From JBCDKH01 sp964388485 (GTDB lineage: Bacteria; Planctomycetota; Phycisphaerae; Tepidisphaerales; Tepidisphaeraceae), in NCBI GenBank assembly GCA_964388485.1, contig CAYMAS010000078.1:1-10140 (forward strand): 10,140 bases of DNA, given 5' to 3'. The position numbers were made by a program, and so were the translations under genes. How positions within the stretch are numbered: the first letter of the stretch is position 1; each line of letters starts with the position of its first letter. A model generated the notes under the pieces. That model made no database searches and had not been told where the DNA came from. It saw nothing but the letters and a program-made list of their open reading frames with translations. Shown here piece by piece: positions 1 through 6,776 of the stretch.

Positions 1-1348
1 TGTTTGCCACGCGGCTGGCCGTATCGCTGGCCCTGCCGAAGACGAGTTCGCGCAGTTGTTCTTCGACGTTCTCGGTCGAGCCGAAGCCGCTGTTGTCGCC
101 CTCGGCGAGCTCGCCGCCGATGGCGACGGCGGTGGAGAGGCCGCCGGCGAGCAGGAGCTTGTCCCAGTGATAATCGACGCGGTCGGCCAGGCCGCTGGCG
201 CCACTGGCGTCGGTGCCGGGCTGGCGGAGCAGGTCGACGCTGCGGCCGTCGGGGAACGTGAGCATCTCCCAGGCAATGAGCAGCCGGTTCTGGCCGTTGC
301 TCACGAGCGATGAGTACTCGCCAACTGCGACACTGCCTTGGGGGATGAGCACATGTCGTCCCGTGGCGGAGTCGTACACGTCCGCCGACACCCGCCCCAC
401 CACCTTGCCGGGCAAATCGCTGTTGAGGGCAGTGACGGTGAAGCCAGGAATGACGGTGCCGGCGGACAGCTCGTGCTGCGCGGCGACGGGACCGGTCGGG
501 CCGGTGCGGAGGTAGGTGTCGAGGCCGCGTTCAGCATTGTTGAGAAACGCGATCTTCTCCGTCTGGAGGTTCGCCCGCGCCGACTCCGGCTGCACCTCGT
601 TCGGGTTGATCGCCGGGTCGCCGGAAGGCGCGACGACGAGCGGATTGAGCGGGCTGCCGATCCCGGGACGGGTCGGATCATCGGCGTGCGCATCAGGGGG
701 CGAGGCAGCGATGACGACCGGCTTCTTCACATCAAAGCCGATCGGGGCGTCGAGCGCCGCCTGTTGACGCTCCTGTTGAGCCTGCATGTCCTGCCGCGTC
801 TGCTCCATCTGCTCGGCGAGTTGTGACTGGGCCGCGGCGAGTTCGTCGCGCAGGGCCGCATGTTGCCGGCGCATCTCCGCCACCGCTTCGTCTTCGGCGG
901 GTGCACCGGGCGTTGTTGCCGGCTCGTGTTCATCGGCAGTGAGGGCGGCATAGCCGACCGGCGCAGTGCTTGATGGCTTCGCCTTCGGCGGTTGGGTGAT
1001 CGTCGCGTAGTTCATGTCGGCCGACGACGACAACGCCGGCGGGCTGGGAAGCTCGCCCTGCTGTTTGCGGATGTCGATCTTCACCGCCCCCGGCTTGTCG
1101 TCTCGATTCGGTGGCGTCAGGCCGTAGCCGAGGGCCAACATCCCGACGAGACCGACGCCCGCCGCCGCCGCGACCACGCGGCCGGCGCGGATGCGGCGTA
1201 CACCGCTCGACTTCTCGCCGCTTTCGTCGCCGAACGTCTCGTGCTGCGGATGGCCGTTAAGGTCCTCCGGCGGCATCTTCGCATTCTCGTTTTCAGGCGC
1301 ATCTTCGTGGACGGCGGTGCCGTTCAGGTGCTGCGTGTCGTTGCTCAT
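1..1348 (-). CDS. trbI: TrbI/VirB10-family T4SS core channel protein (3' end cut by window edge)
   Basis: The frame starts at the ATG at 1348-1346 and stays open for 449 codons to the left edge, so only the extreme C-terminus is missing. TrbI/VirB10 proteins are anchored in the inner membrane, cross the periplasm and form the outer-membrane pore of the T4SS core with TrbG/VirB9. Visible here: a cytoplasmic N-terminus of about 55 residues, one membrane helix at about 56-76, a Pro-rich linker (about 100-150), a Gln/Glu-rich probable coiled coil (about 153-200), then the conserved beta-barrel domain from about 290. Family signatures are AGTVIPGFTVTALNSDLPGK (297-316) and LIPQGSVAVGEY (334-345), followed by a GQNRLL...FPDGRSVDL block (352-373). 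The putative pore (antenna) hairpin is near 395-425. It follows trbG by 2 nt and has a strong GGAGGA site 6 nt upstream. RP4 TrbI is of similar length (about 460 residues, from memory), so perhaps 15-40 residues are lost. The identification is very firm. Confidence 0.95.
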   Translation of the reverse strand, partial: MSNDTQHLNGTAVHEDAPENENAKMPPEDLNGHPQHETFGDESGEKSSGVRRIRAGRVVAAAAGVGLVGMLALGYGLTPPNRDDKPGAVKIDIRKQQGELPSPPALSSSADMNYATITQPPKAKPSSTAPVGYAALTADEHEPATTPGAPAEDEAVAEMRRQHAALRDELAAAQSQLAEQMEQTRQDMQAQQERQQAALDAPIGFDVKKPVVIAASPPDAHADDPTRPGIGSPLNPLVVAPSGDPAINPNEVQPESARANLQTEKIAFLNNAERGLDTYLRTGPTGPVAAQHELSAGTVIPGFTVTALNSDLPGKVVGRVSADVYDSATGRHVLIPQGSVAVGEYSSLVSNGQNRLLIAWEMLTFPDGRSVDLLRQPGTDASGASGLADRVDYHWDKLLLAGGLSTAVAIGGELAEGDNSGFGSTENVEEQLRELVFGRASDTASRVAN

Positions 1349-1350
1349 GT

Positions 1351-2706
1351 TCAGTCCTCCTTCGTGTAGAGGTAGCCCGCGAGCGGCCGCCGAGTCGTAG
1401 AGGCCTGCGGCGTCACCTGCGGGTCCGCCTGCGCCCGGGGCTGCTCGTCCATCGTGACGTTGGTGATGCCGGGATCGGCCGCCTTGCCGCGAACGATCTT
1501 GACGATCTGCTGCGGCGCCTCACCCGCCCGCATCTCCGCCGCGACGACAAGTTGGTCGATGACAAGGAAGTCGCCGCTGCGGCGGTAGTTCACCAGCTCC
1601 GCCTCTTTGCTGTCAGGGTGGTCGAGGGCGAACACCGGCGGCAGCTCGTAGTTGCGTGCTTGCGGCGGGAACTGCACGAACGTCTTGCTGCCGTCGTCGA
1701 ACACGCGCAGCGGTGCCCACGGCGGCGGCTCAGCGTCGCGTGTTTTCCCATCGCGCCCGCGGCTCTGGTAGAGCACGACGTAGCCGAAGTTCAGGTCACC
1801 CAGGTTCATCCCGAGCGGTCCGACGGTCGGACCGACGGCATCAGGAGCGGCGGCTGTAGACGTGCTGGTGTTGGCCGCCGGTGCAGTGCCCGTCAGCATG
1901 TTCAGCCCGCCGACGTCGCCCTTCTCCACGCGCAGCCGTTGCTGCTCCCGGCGGTCGCCCAAGACGCGCAGCCCGTCGAGCGGGTAGTGCCAAGCGATCA
2001 TCGACTGGAAGTTCGGCTCCGGGTTCACGAACAGGTCCACGAGGTACGTCCGCTCATCCGTCGTCAGCACCCAGTTGCTCTGCGTGTTCGCCTGCTTCGG
2101 CTTGATGAGGATGAGCGTCGCCGCCGTCTCGCCAGTGCCCTCCTCCACCTGGTCAATCTCGTAGGCGGCGGTGTCGTTGCACGACAGCGATCGCAGTTCC
2201 TCGCCCTGCCTCAGTCGAATCGTGGTGATGTACCCGGCCGCGGCGATCGCGTTGTAGCGGACGCCGGGGGCGTAATCGTAATAGTGGACGGCGTTGAGGA
2301 ACCCTGCGGGGGTCGGGCTGCGGGTGGCGTGCTCATTGGCATTGGCGACGACAGCCAGAGCCTCCTCGACCGGATGGGCGGACGGGCCCTGATCGAACGT
2401 CGCACCGTTACCCTGCCCGATCGACGCCGGCACGGGGATGAGCTGCGGGGCCGGCACCTCGACCGTTGCGGGTCGGGTGGTGGAGGTGCTGAGGCCGGTC
2501 GGTTGCGACGCCGCGAATAGTGCCGCCAGCGCCTGCCGCTCGTCTTCGAGCCGGGAGGCGACGGCCATCTGCACCGTCGTCTCGGCGTCGTAGCTCATGC
2601 GGCCGCGCGGCGGCAGCGGGATGTCGGCGGGTCGGTTCTTAGCGGCACAGCCGCCGGCCGCGAGTGTCGCGGCCATCAGGATGAGACGAATCGGGCGCAG
2701 GTACAT
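1351..2706 (-). CDS. trbG: TrbG/VirB9-family (CagX) T4SS outer-membrane core protein with lipobox-like signal
   Basis: 451 residues, ATG start at 2706 with GGAG 8 nt upstream. TrbG/VirB9 lines the periplasmic and outer-membrane core ring together with TrbI. The N-terminal CagX part (about 130-225) contains an IKP element (201-203) and TTDERTYLVDL (215-225), matching the family's IKP...T.RRTY.L pattern. After a variable section comes the C-terminal domain: PPPWAPLRVFDDGSKTFVQF (327-346), ELPPVF (354-359), LVNYR (371-375) and FLVIDQL (380-386). These are the classic TrbG/VirB9 C-terminal strands. The protein is much longer than RP4 TrbG (about 300 residues, from memory). The extra length is a Ser/Thr/Pro-rich N-terminal region (about 30-125), an Ala/Thr-rich insertion (about 265-300) and a C-terminal tail (about 410-451). 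Residues 1-20 look like a signal peptide ending A-G-G-Cys20, a plausible though non-canonical lipobox. If it is used, the protein would be lipidated at the outer membrane, a role normally given to TrbH/VirB7. No trbH lies between this gene and trbI. Confidence 0.93.
   Translation of the reverse strand: MYLRPIRLILMAATLAAGGCAAKNRPADIPLPPRGRMSYDAETTVQMAVASRLEDERQALAALFAASQPTGLSTSTTRPATVEVPAPQLIPVPASIGQGNGATFDQGPSAHPVEEALAVVANANEHATRSPTPAGFLNAVHYYDYAPGVRYNAIAAAGYITTIRLRQGEELRSLSCNDTAAYEIDQVEEGTGETAATLILIKPKQANTQSNWVLTTDERTYLVDLFVNPEPNFQSMIAWHYPLDGLRVLGDRREQQRLRVEKGDVGGLNMLTGTAPAANTSTSTAAAPDAVGPTVGPLGMNLGDLNFGYVVLYQSRGRDGKTRDAEPPPWAPLRVFDDGSKTFVQFPPQARNYELPPVFALDHPDSKEAELVNYRRSGDFLVIDQLVVAAEMRAGEAPQQIVKIVRGKAADPGITNVTMDEQPRAQADPQVTPQASTTRRPLAGYLYTKED
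1355..1360 (-). promoter_or_regulatory. Shine-Dalgarno site of trbI
   Basis: GGAGGA lies 6 nt before the trbI ATG and inside the last codons of trbG. The trbG TGA (1353-1351) is separated from the trbI ATG by only two bases. This fixes the trbI start and suggests translational coupling of the two core-channel subunits. Confidence 0.8.
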
Positions 2707-2732
2707 GTGCGCGGCTCCGTGCGAAAGAGGGT

Positions 2733-3443
2733 TCAGTTGTTGGATGAGGTGCCGGTGAAGTCGCGGCCCCAGTTGATGTCGGTGACGTACAGGCCGAGCG
2801 GGTTCGTGAGGATCGCCCGCTTGTCGGTCGGCGGCGTGAGCGTCACCTCGAAGATGCCGCTGTATGCCGCTTCTTCTTGAAGCCGGCCGTTGGCGTAGGT
2901 GCGCTCGGTCCAGCGCACCTGGTACACGTCCTCGCCCTGCTGCAGGACGGTGCCGATCTCGACCTCACGGGCGTTCGGTCGGCCGTCGCCGCCGCTCGGC
3001 GGATCGCTCGCCATGTACTCGTTCATGCGCTGCTCGGCCGGGCCGGCGAGAAACGCGTAGACCTCACGCAGACGGTTGTTCTGCGCGACCGGGTCGAGAA
3101 TGCGCGAGCGACTCTTGCGGATCAGGTCGGCGACGAAGTACGCCTTCGCGTTGGCGTCGGGCGTGTAGCCGCGGCCAGCCAGCTCGACGCCGATGGTGCG
3201 GGCCTGCTGCGCGTCGACCTCGGCGACGTACACCTCGACCTGCCGCTGGTTCGCGGCGTACGCCAGGCCGGCGGCGAGCGCGGTCGTGGTGACGGCAAGG
3301 CAGAGGGCGGTCGCCCGCCAGAGCTTCGCGTTGCGTGCGGCGAGCCCCATGCGGCGGTCCCACGCCTCGGCGGCGGCGGCATAGCCGGTGTCGAGCGGGA
3401 CGGGCGTGCGGTTCACGCCGTAGCTGGCAGTGCTGGTCTTCAT
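2733..3443 (-). CDS. trbF: TrbF/VirB8-family inner-membrane T4SS platform protein
   Basis: 236 residues from the ATG at 3443. VirB8/TrbF proteins are bitopic inner-membrane proteins whose periplasmic NTF2-like domain scaffolds the channel. Seen here: a cytoplasmic N-terminus with AWDRRMG (27-33), one membrane helix at about 42-64, then a periplasmic domain beginning with the TrbF-like VEVYVAEVD (69-77). It ends with YQVRWTERTY (174-183), YSGIFEVTL (194-202) and NPLGLYVTDINW (214-225), the last being the most diagnostic TrbF block. The frame is open upstream to 3860 over the 3' end of trbL, but that stretch is Arg/Pro-rich shadow. The ATG at 3443, 19 nt after the trbL stop, gives a protein close to the family length (RP4 TrbF about 260). 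No good Shine-Dalgarno precedes it, so expression may depend on coupling to trbL. The family call is firm and the start is probable. Confidence 0.92.
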   Translation of the reverse strand: MKTSTASYGVNRTPVPLDTGYAAAAEAWDRRMGLAARNAKLWRATALCLAVTTTALAAGLAYAANQRQVEVYVAEVDAQQARTIGVELAGRGYTPDANAKAYFVADLIRKSRSRILDPVAQNNRLREVYAFLAGPAEQRMNEYMASDPPSGGDGRPNAREVEIGTVLQQGEDVYQVRWTERTYANGRLQEEAAYSGIFEVTLTPPTDKRAILTNPLGLYVTDINWGRDFTGTSSNN

Positions 3444-3462
3444 GATGAGGTTGTTGAAGGGT

Positions 3463-4767
3463 TCAGGCGGACGGCAGGAAGCGCGGCTGCCCCGGCGGCA
3501 GCGGACGTTGAGAACGCGGAGAAGGCGACGACCGCGGCGTGCTTGGGCCGACCCAGACGGAGTAGCCGCCGGCACCGGAGCTTGGCACGCGCCGCACGGC
3601 GGCGGGCGTTGCTCGCATGAGCGACGTGATGGGCTGGGCGGCGGTCGCCGACGCGGAGCCGGATGGGCCGGTCGAACCGCTGCCGCCATTGGGCGTGCTG
3701 AGTTTCTGCTTGGCCTTCGACCAGACGGACCCCGCCGCGGCAACGCCCGCACCGGCGGCGACCAGACCGAGCGCCGCCCCGCCGGCCGCAAACTTGCCGG
3801 CACTCGTCGCCGCCCCCGCCACACTCCGCACGATCGGCTCGACCGTTCCGGTGGAGGCAACGCGGTTGGTGAAGTCGCTCAGGGAAAGGCTCGCCGCCCC
3901 GCCGGCGATCTCGCCGGCGAAGCGGTTGGCCATCAGCACAAACACGAGCAGGAGCAGGTTGACGAGCAGCAGTTGGAGCGCGACTGCGGTGGCGTTGCCG
4001 AGATCTTCCCATGTGCCGTCCTCGACGTTGAGCGTCTGGCTCGTCGCGTCGGCGGCGAAGCGGTACAGCAGGCCGACCACGAGCGTGAGCACGAGGAAGC
4101 GGATGCCGTTGCTCATGACCCAGCCGATCGGCCGCTCCACGATCCACGCCGTCTTGTCGAACGCCCCGAACGGCAGCAAGCAGAAGACGACGATGCAGCC
4201 GATCTTGAAGAGGAGCAGGTAGACCAGCATCAGCAGCACGATGATCGCGCCGCACGCGAAGATGCCGAGACCCGCGAGTAACAGCAGAACGATCACCGGC
4301 AGGTTGCCGAGCGTGCTCCGCCAGCCGCTGGCGAGGGCGGTGGCCTTGTCAATGACAATGAAGGCGGTGGTGAACGAGTGCGTACCGAAGCTGCTGGGAC
4401 GGCGAACTTCGGTGATGTCGTGACTTTGTGCGCCGCTGGCCAAGACACCCAGTTTGCTGAAACCGTCAGCGATTGATTCCGTGATCGGTACCCACTCGTA
4501 GGCGATAAACAGGATCGCCGAGAGAAAGATCATCCGACGAAGCCCCTGGGCCGCCACCGGGTTCTCGGTCAATGCCCATTGCAGGCCCATCCAACTGATC
4601 GTCACGACGATAAAGAAGCGCCACAGGTAGAGCAGCGGCGTGTAGATCTCGCCATATGCGCCGTCCAGAACGTCGACAAAGTTCTGGTAGAACGCGTCAA
4701 TCGGGCCAGTTGTCATCGCAAGTGCTGACGGCATCAGAGGGAGAAGATGGAAAGCTGCATCGGTCAT
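3463..4767 (-). CDS. trbL: TrbL/VirB6-family polytopic inner-membrane T4SS protein
   Basis: 434 residues if the first ATG (4767) is used. TrbL/VirB6 is the polytopic inner-membrane component that contacts the substrate early in translocation. The N-terminal region carries a TrbL-like block, DAFYQNFVDVLDGAY (24-38), which precedes the first membrane helix. Hydrophobic spans are at about 48-66, 77-95, 155-175, 178-200, 222-237 and 262-280. An amphipathic NRFAGEIAGGAASLSLSDF segment (281-299) follows, then a Gly/Ala-rich stretch (about 315-348) that may be membrane-associated. The last 80 or so residues are a polar Ser/Pro/Arg-rich tail, as often seen in TrbL. The start is uncertain: ATGs at 4767, 4734 and 4716 all lack a clear Shine-Dalgarno, and the third begins just before the conserved block. 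It lies between the TrbK-slot gene (68 nt upstream) and trbF (19 nt downstream). The family call is firm. Confidence 0.92.
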   Translation of the reverse strand: MTDAAFHLLPLMPSALAMTTGPIDAFYQNFVDVLDGAYGEIYTPLLYLWRFFIVVTISWMGLQWALTENPVAAQGLRRMIFLSAILFIAYEWVPITESIADGFSKLGVLASGAQSHDITEVRRPSSFGTHSFTTAFIVIDKATALASGWRSTLGNLPVIVLLLLAGLGIFACGAIIVLLMLVYLLLFKIGCIVVFCLLPFGAFDKTAWIVERPIGWVMSNGIRFLVLTLVVGLLYRFAADATSQTLNVEDGTWEDLGNATAVALQLLLVNLLLLVFVLMANRFAGEIAGGAASLSLSDFTNRVASTGTVEPIVRSVAGAATSAGKFAAGGAALGLVAAGAGVAAAGSVWSKAKQKLSTPNGGSGSTGPSGSASATAAQPITSLMRATPAAVRRVPSSGAGGYSVWVGPSTPRSSPSPRSQRPLPPGQPRFLPSA

Positions 4768-4835
4768 GTGGGTGCGTACTTACGTTGTGGACGGCCACAT
4801 GAGGTCGCCCTGCAATCGGGTTCAGCGGGTGAGCA

Positions 4836-5240
4836 TCAGTTCGGGCGCGTGGACGGACTGCCGTTGGTCAGGCTCTGCTGATAGGCCTCCCAGGTGTCGA
4901 AGCCAGCGGCTTTGGCCTTTGCATCACGAGCTGCCTGCCGCTTCTCCTCTTGGCGTTGCTCATATTCCTCGTCACCGCCAAACGCACCGGCGACACCTTC
5001 GTCGCCTTGCTCTTCCTGAAGTTGCCGGGCTGCATCCTGCAAGCCTTCCCGCACCTGGCGGTTGTTCTCCTGGGCCTGCCGCTCGCCTTCGATCTCCTGC
5101 TCCGCCAGTTCGCGTACCGGGTCATCGCCCGTCGGCTCATCGCGGTCGACGTTCACGGTCACGACGATGCCCACCGTCACTGCCACGATTGCCGCGGCGC
5201 CAACGGCCACACCGATCAACGTCTTCATCTGCTTGGTCAC
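4836..5240 (-). CDS. Small single-span membrane protein with charged coiled coil, in the TrbK position
   Basis: 134 residues with a GTG start at 5240. I do not recognise a specific family. Residues 7-29 form one hydrophobic N-terminal helix preceded by Lys residues, so the rest is probably periplasmic. The remainder is strongly charged and Gln/Glu-rich with likely helix or coiled coil (about 40-80 and 90-112), a short Gly-rich hinge (81-89) and an end segment containing AAGFDTWEAYQ (111-121). Its place between trbJ and trbL is that of trbK in Ti-type clusters. In RP4, TrbK is a small lipoprotein responsible for entry exclusion. This protein has no cysteine at all, so it cannot be a lipoprotein of that type. 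It could be a divergent entry-exclusion protein or a structural accessory factor. Coding is supported by an AGGAG site, fit to the operon and sensible composition. Confidence 0.75.
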   Translation of the reverse strand: MTKQMKTLIGVAVGAAAIVAVTVGIVVTVNVDRDEPTGDDPVRELAEQEIEGERQAQENNRQVREGLQDAARQLQEEQGDEGVAGAFGGDEEYEQRQEEKRQAARDAKAKAAGFDTWEAYQQSLTNGSPSTRPN

Positions 5241-5245
5241 GGGTA

Positions 5246-5250
5246 CTCCT
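5246..5250 (-). promoter_or_regulatory. Shine-Dalgarno site deciding a GTG start
   Basis: AGGAG lies 5 nt before the GTG at 5240-5238. The next in-frame ATG (5228) would be 17 nt away, too far for this site, so the GTG is the better start of the TrbK-slot gene. Confidence 0.7.
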
Positions 5251-5284
5251 GTTCAACAACTTTTGCGGGATCATCGAGTTCGGC

Positions 5285-6022
5285 TCACTCGCTGCCGGTC
5301 GGACCCCGATCCTCATTATTCAACTGCTCGATCGACCGCAGGTGCGACCGGTGCATTTCCTCGCGGAGTCTGGCCGACCACTCGGCCTCGCTCGTCTCCT
5401 CGGCCAATAGTTCCATCTCTCCCCGCAGCGCCGCAATCTCCAGCGCTTGCAGTTCCTGCAACTGCTGGACCTGCACGGCGAGCAGTTCGTTCGTCGCCTG
5501 CTGAGCAGCGAGTTGGCCTGGGGCGGCGTTGCTCTTGGCGACGTACTCGCCCACGCGGTCTTGCGTGAGTGCCATCGACTCGGCGACCTGCTGGTGGAGC
5601 TGCACGACCTGCTCGTTTCGCGTGCGGCGGTCGAGCCGCCACTGCCGCTGGGCAGGCGTGATGCTCGTCGTCGGATCGCGGTCGTCCCACGTCTCCGGGA
5701 ACCGTCCGTCAAGCGAACCGAGGCTGCCGGCGATTCCGTCGAGCGTGGCATGAATGCCCTGCATCTGCGCCAGCGTCTCATCGACCCTGCTGAAATCCCA
5801 GTCCTTCAGCATCGTCTCCATGAGCTGCACCTGCTGCTGCAGGCGCACGAGTTGCTCGGCGTGCTGCTGGAGGATCAGCAGGTGCTGGGCGAAGTTGCCG
5901 GGGTCGAACACGATGTCGCCGACGCCGAACAGAGCGTGGGCCGGTTCGACCGGGACAAGCGTTGCCGCGATGGCAGTGGCAGCGGCGAGTGCCGCGAGTT
6001 GTTTATGTTTGAAGCTGGTCAT
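5285..6022 (-). CDS. trbJ: TrbJ/VirB5-family exported T4SS protein (second, more canonical copy)
   Basis: 245 residues, ATG at 6022 with GGAGG 8 nt upstream. TrbJ/VirB5 proteins are secreted to the periplasm and act as minor pilus or adhesin-like subunits needed for pilus assembly. The N-terminus is a signal peptide (1-30, Lys-containing n-region, Ala-rich core, cleavage after AHA). The mature protein starts LFGVGDIVFDPGNFAQHLL (31-49), which fits the TrbJ start pattern VFDP.N. Long Gln/Leu-rich helices follow (about 50-75 and 170-205), including GQLAAQQATNELLAVQVQQL (169-188), another TrbJ-type segment. The length matches TrbJ (about 250). It begins one base after the stop of a paralogue with the same processed N-terminus. 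Of the two copies this one fits TrbJ better, so I give it the symbol. Confidence 0.88.
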   Translation of the reverse strand: MTSFKHKQLAALAAATAIAATLVPVEPAHALFGVGDIVFDPGNFAQHLLILQQHAEQLVRLQQQVQLMETMLKDWDFSRVDETLAQMQGIHATLDGIAGSLGSLDGRFPETWDDRDPTTSITPAQRQWRLDRRTRNEQVVQLHQQVAESMALTQDRVGEYVAKSNAAPGQLAAQQATNELLAVQVQQLQELQALEIAALRGEMELLAEETSEAEWSARLREEMHRSHLRSIEQLNNEDRGPTGSE

Positions 6023-6023
6023 T

Positions 6024-6776
6024 TCAGTTGCCTCCGGTCATGCCGTCCTGGCCTTCGTCCCGCAACGTCTGCACGCTCCGTCGCATGGCCGCCATCTCCC
6101 GCTGCCGAATCGCCTCGGCGGCGGCTTCCTCGGCTTGTGCCGCCGCGTCACCATCGGCCGCGAGTCGGCTACGCATCGCCCGTAGTGCCTGGAGCTTCGC
6201 CTGTTCGGCGGCCAAGATGGCTTGAAGCTGGTTCGCCGCCTGCTGTGCCCCCTTCGGCCCCTCGGCGGCGTTGCCGGCTTGAATCACCGCCGCCACTTCA
6301 ACAGTCACGCCCTCGCGGTCCTGCTCCAGCGTGGAGAGCGACGCCTCGACCTGCACGAGACGGTCTTGCAGGTAGGCACGAACTCGCGCGTTGTGCTCGG
6401 GCAGGTCGTTTACGGTGATCGACTCCGGATCGAGTTCGGCCGGCAGCGCGTCCTGCCACTGGTCAAGCGTCTGCTGCATGGCGGTCAGGCCGTCCATGAC
6501 TTCGCCGGCACGCTCGAAGGCCTCGCCGCCGGGGTCGTCCAGTAGCGAGCCGAGGTCGGCGAGCTGAGCCTGGAGCTGCTCGAGTTGCCGTGCCATCTGC
6601 TCCAGTTGAAGCAGCATCTGCGCGACCTTCTCGACGTTCTTCGCCTGCGCCCACGGGTCGCTCACGACGTCGCCGACGCCGAACAGGGCGAAGGTGGGTC
6701 GGGGTGTCGTGGCGAGAACGCCGGCGGCTGCAAGCGCGATGACGAGCAGGCGGGGGTTACGCGGTGACCGCTGCAT
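6024..6776 (-). CDS. TrbJ/VirB5-like exported protein (first copy of tandem pair)
   Basis: 250 residues using the ATG at 6776. Two further upstream ATGs (6806, 6791) are in frame, but only 6776 has a good ribosome site (GGAGG, 6 nt), and it gives a clean signal peptide. The signal peptide is residues 1-30 (Arg-rich n-region, hydrophobic core, cleavage after TFA), and the mature start is LFGVGDVVSDP (31-41). The rest is almost all helix: a Gln/Leu-rich coiled coil (about 48-75), a middle part with VNDLPEHNARVRAYLQDRL (122-140), then GPKGAQQAANQLQAILAAEQ (173-192) and an Ala/Glu/Arg-rich C-terminal helix. The LFGVGD start and second-half pattern match the next gene, so the two look like diverged duplicates. 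It overlaps the end of trbE by 20 nt and stops one base before the next gene. It may have a specialised role, for example at the pilus tip or in periplasmic assembly. That role is inference. Confidence 0.85.
   Translation of the reverse strand: MQRSPRNPRLLVIALAAAGVLATTPRPTFALFGVGDVVSDPWAQAKNVEKVAQMLLQLEQMARQLEQLQAQLADLGSLLDDPGGEAFERAGEVMDGLTAMQQTLDQWQDALPAELDPESITVNDLPEHNARVRAYLQDRLVQVEASLSTLEQDREGVTVEVAAVIQAGNAAEGPKGAQQAANQLQAILAAEQAKLQALRAMRSRLAADGDAAAQAEEAAAEAIRQREMAAMRRSVQTLRDEGQDGMTGGN
6031..6035 (-). promoter_or_regulatory. Shine-Dalgarno site of the second trbJ copy
   Basis: GGAGG is located within the last codons of the first trbJ-like gene, 8 nt before the ATG at 6022. The upstream TGA and this ATG are separated by a single A, an arrangement typical of translational coupling. 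Confidence 0.75.

Noticed and set aside
301..1302. Several short minus-strand frames within the trbI region
   Set aside because: They are out of frame with the open 449-codon TrbI reading frame, which carries the full family signatures.
1552..2520. Plus-strand open frame (about 322 codons) opposite trbG
   Set aside because: Antisense to a well-supported TrbG; composition is an antisense artefact of high GC third positions.
3444..3860. Extension of the trbF frame by 139 codons over the 3' end of trbL, possibly a TrbL-TrbF fusion
   Set aside because: The extra residues are Arg/Pro/Ser-rich shadow sequence without domain features. TrbF begins normally at 3443 and trbL has its own stop at 3463-3465.
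5447..6418. Plus-strand open frame (about 323 codons) across both trbJ genes
   Set aside because: Antisense to two genes with signal peptides and ribosome sites; its own residues show no domain pattern and become Arg/Pro-rich.
5915..6690. Near-identical 22-nt segments (5915-5936 and 6669-6690) as a possible recombination or attachment repeat
   Set aside because: They encode the same LFGVGD signal-peptide junction in the same frame of two paralogous genes, so duplication plus protein constraint explains them.
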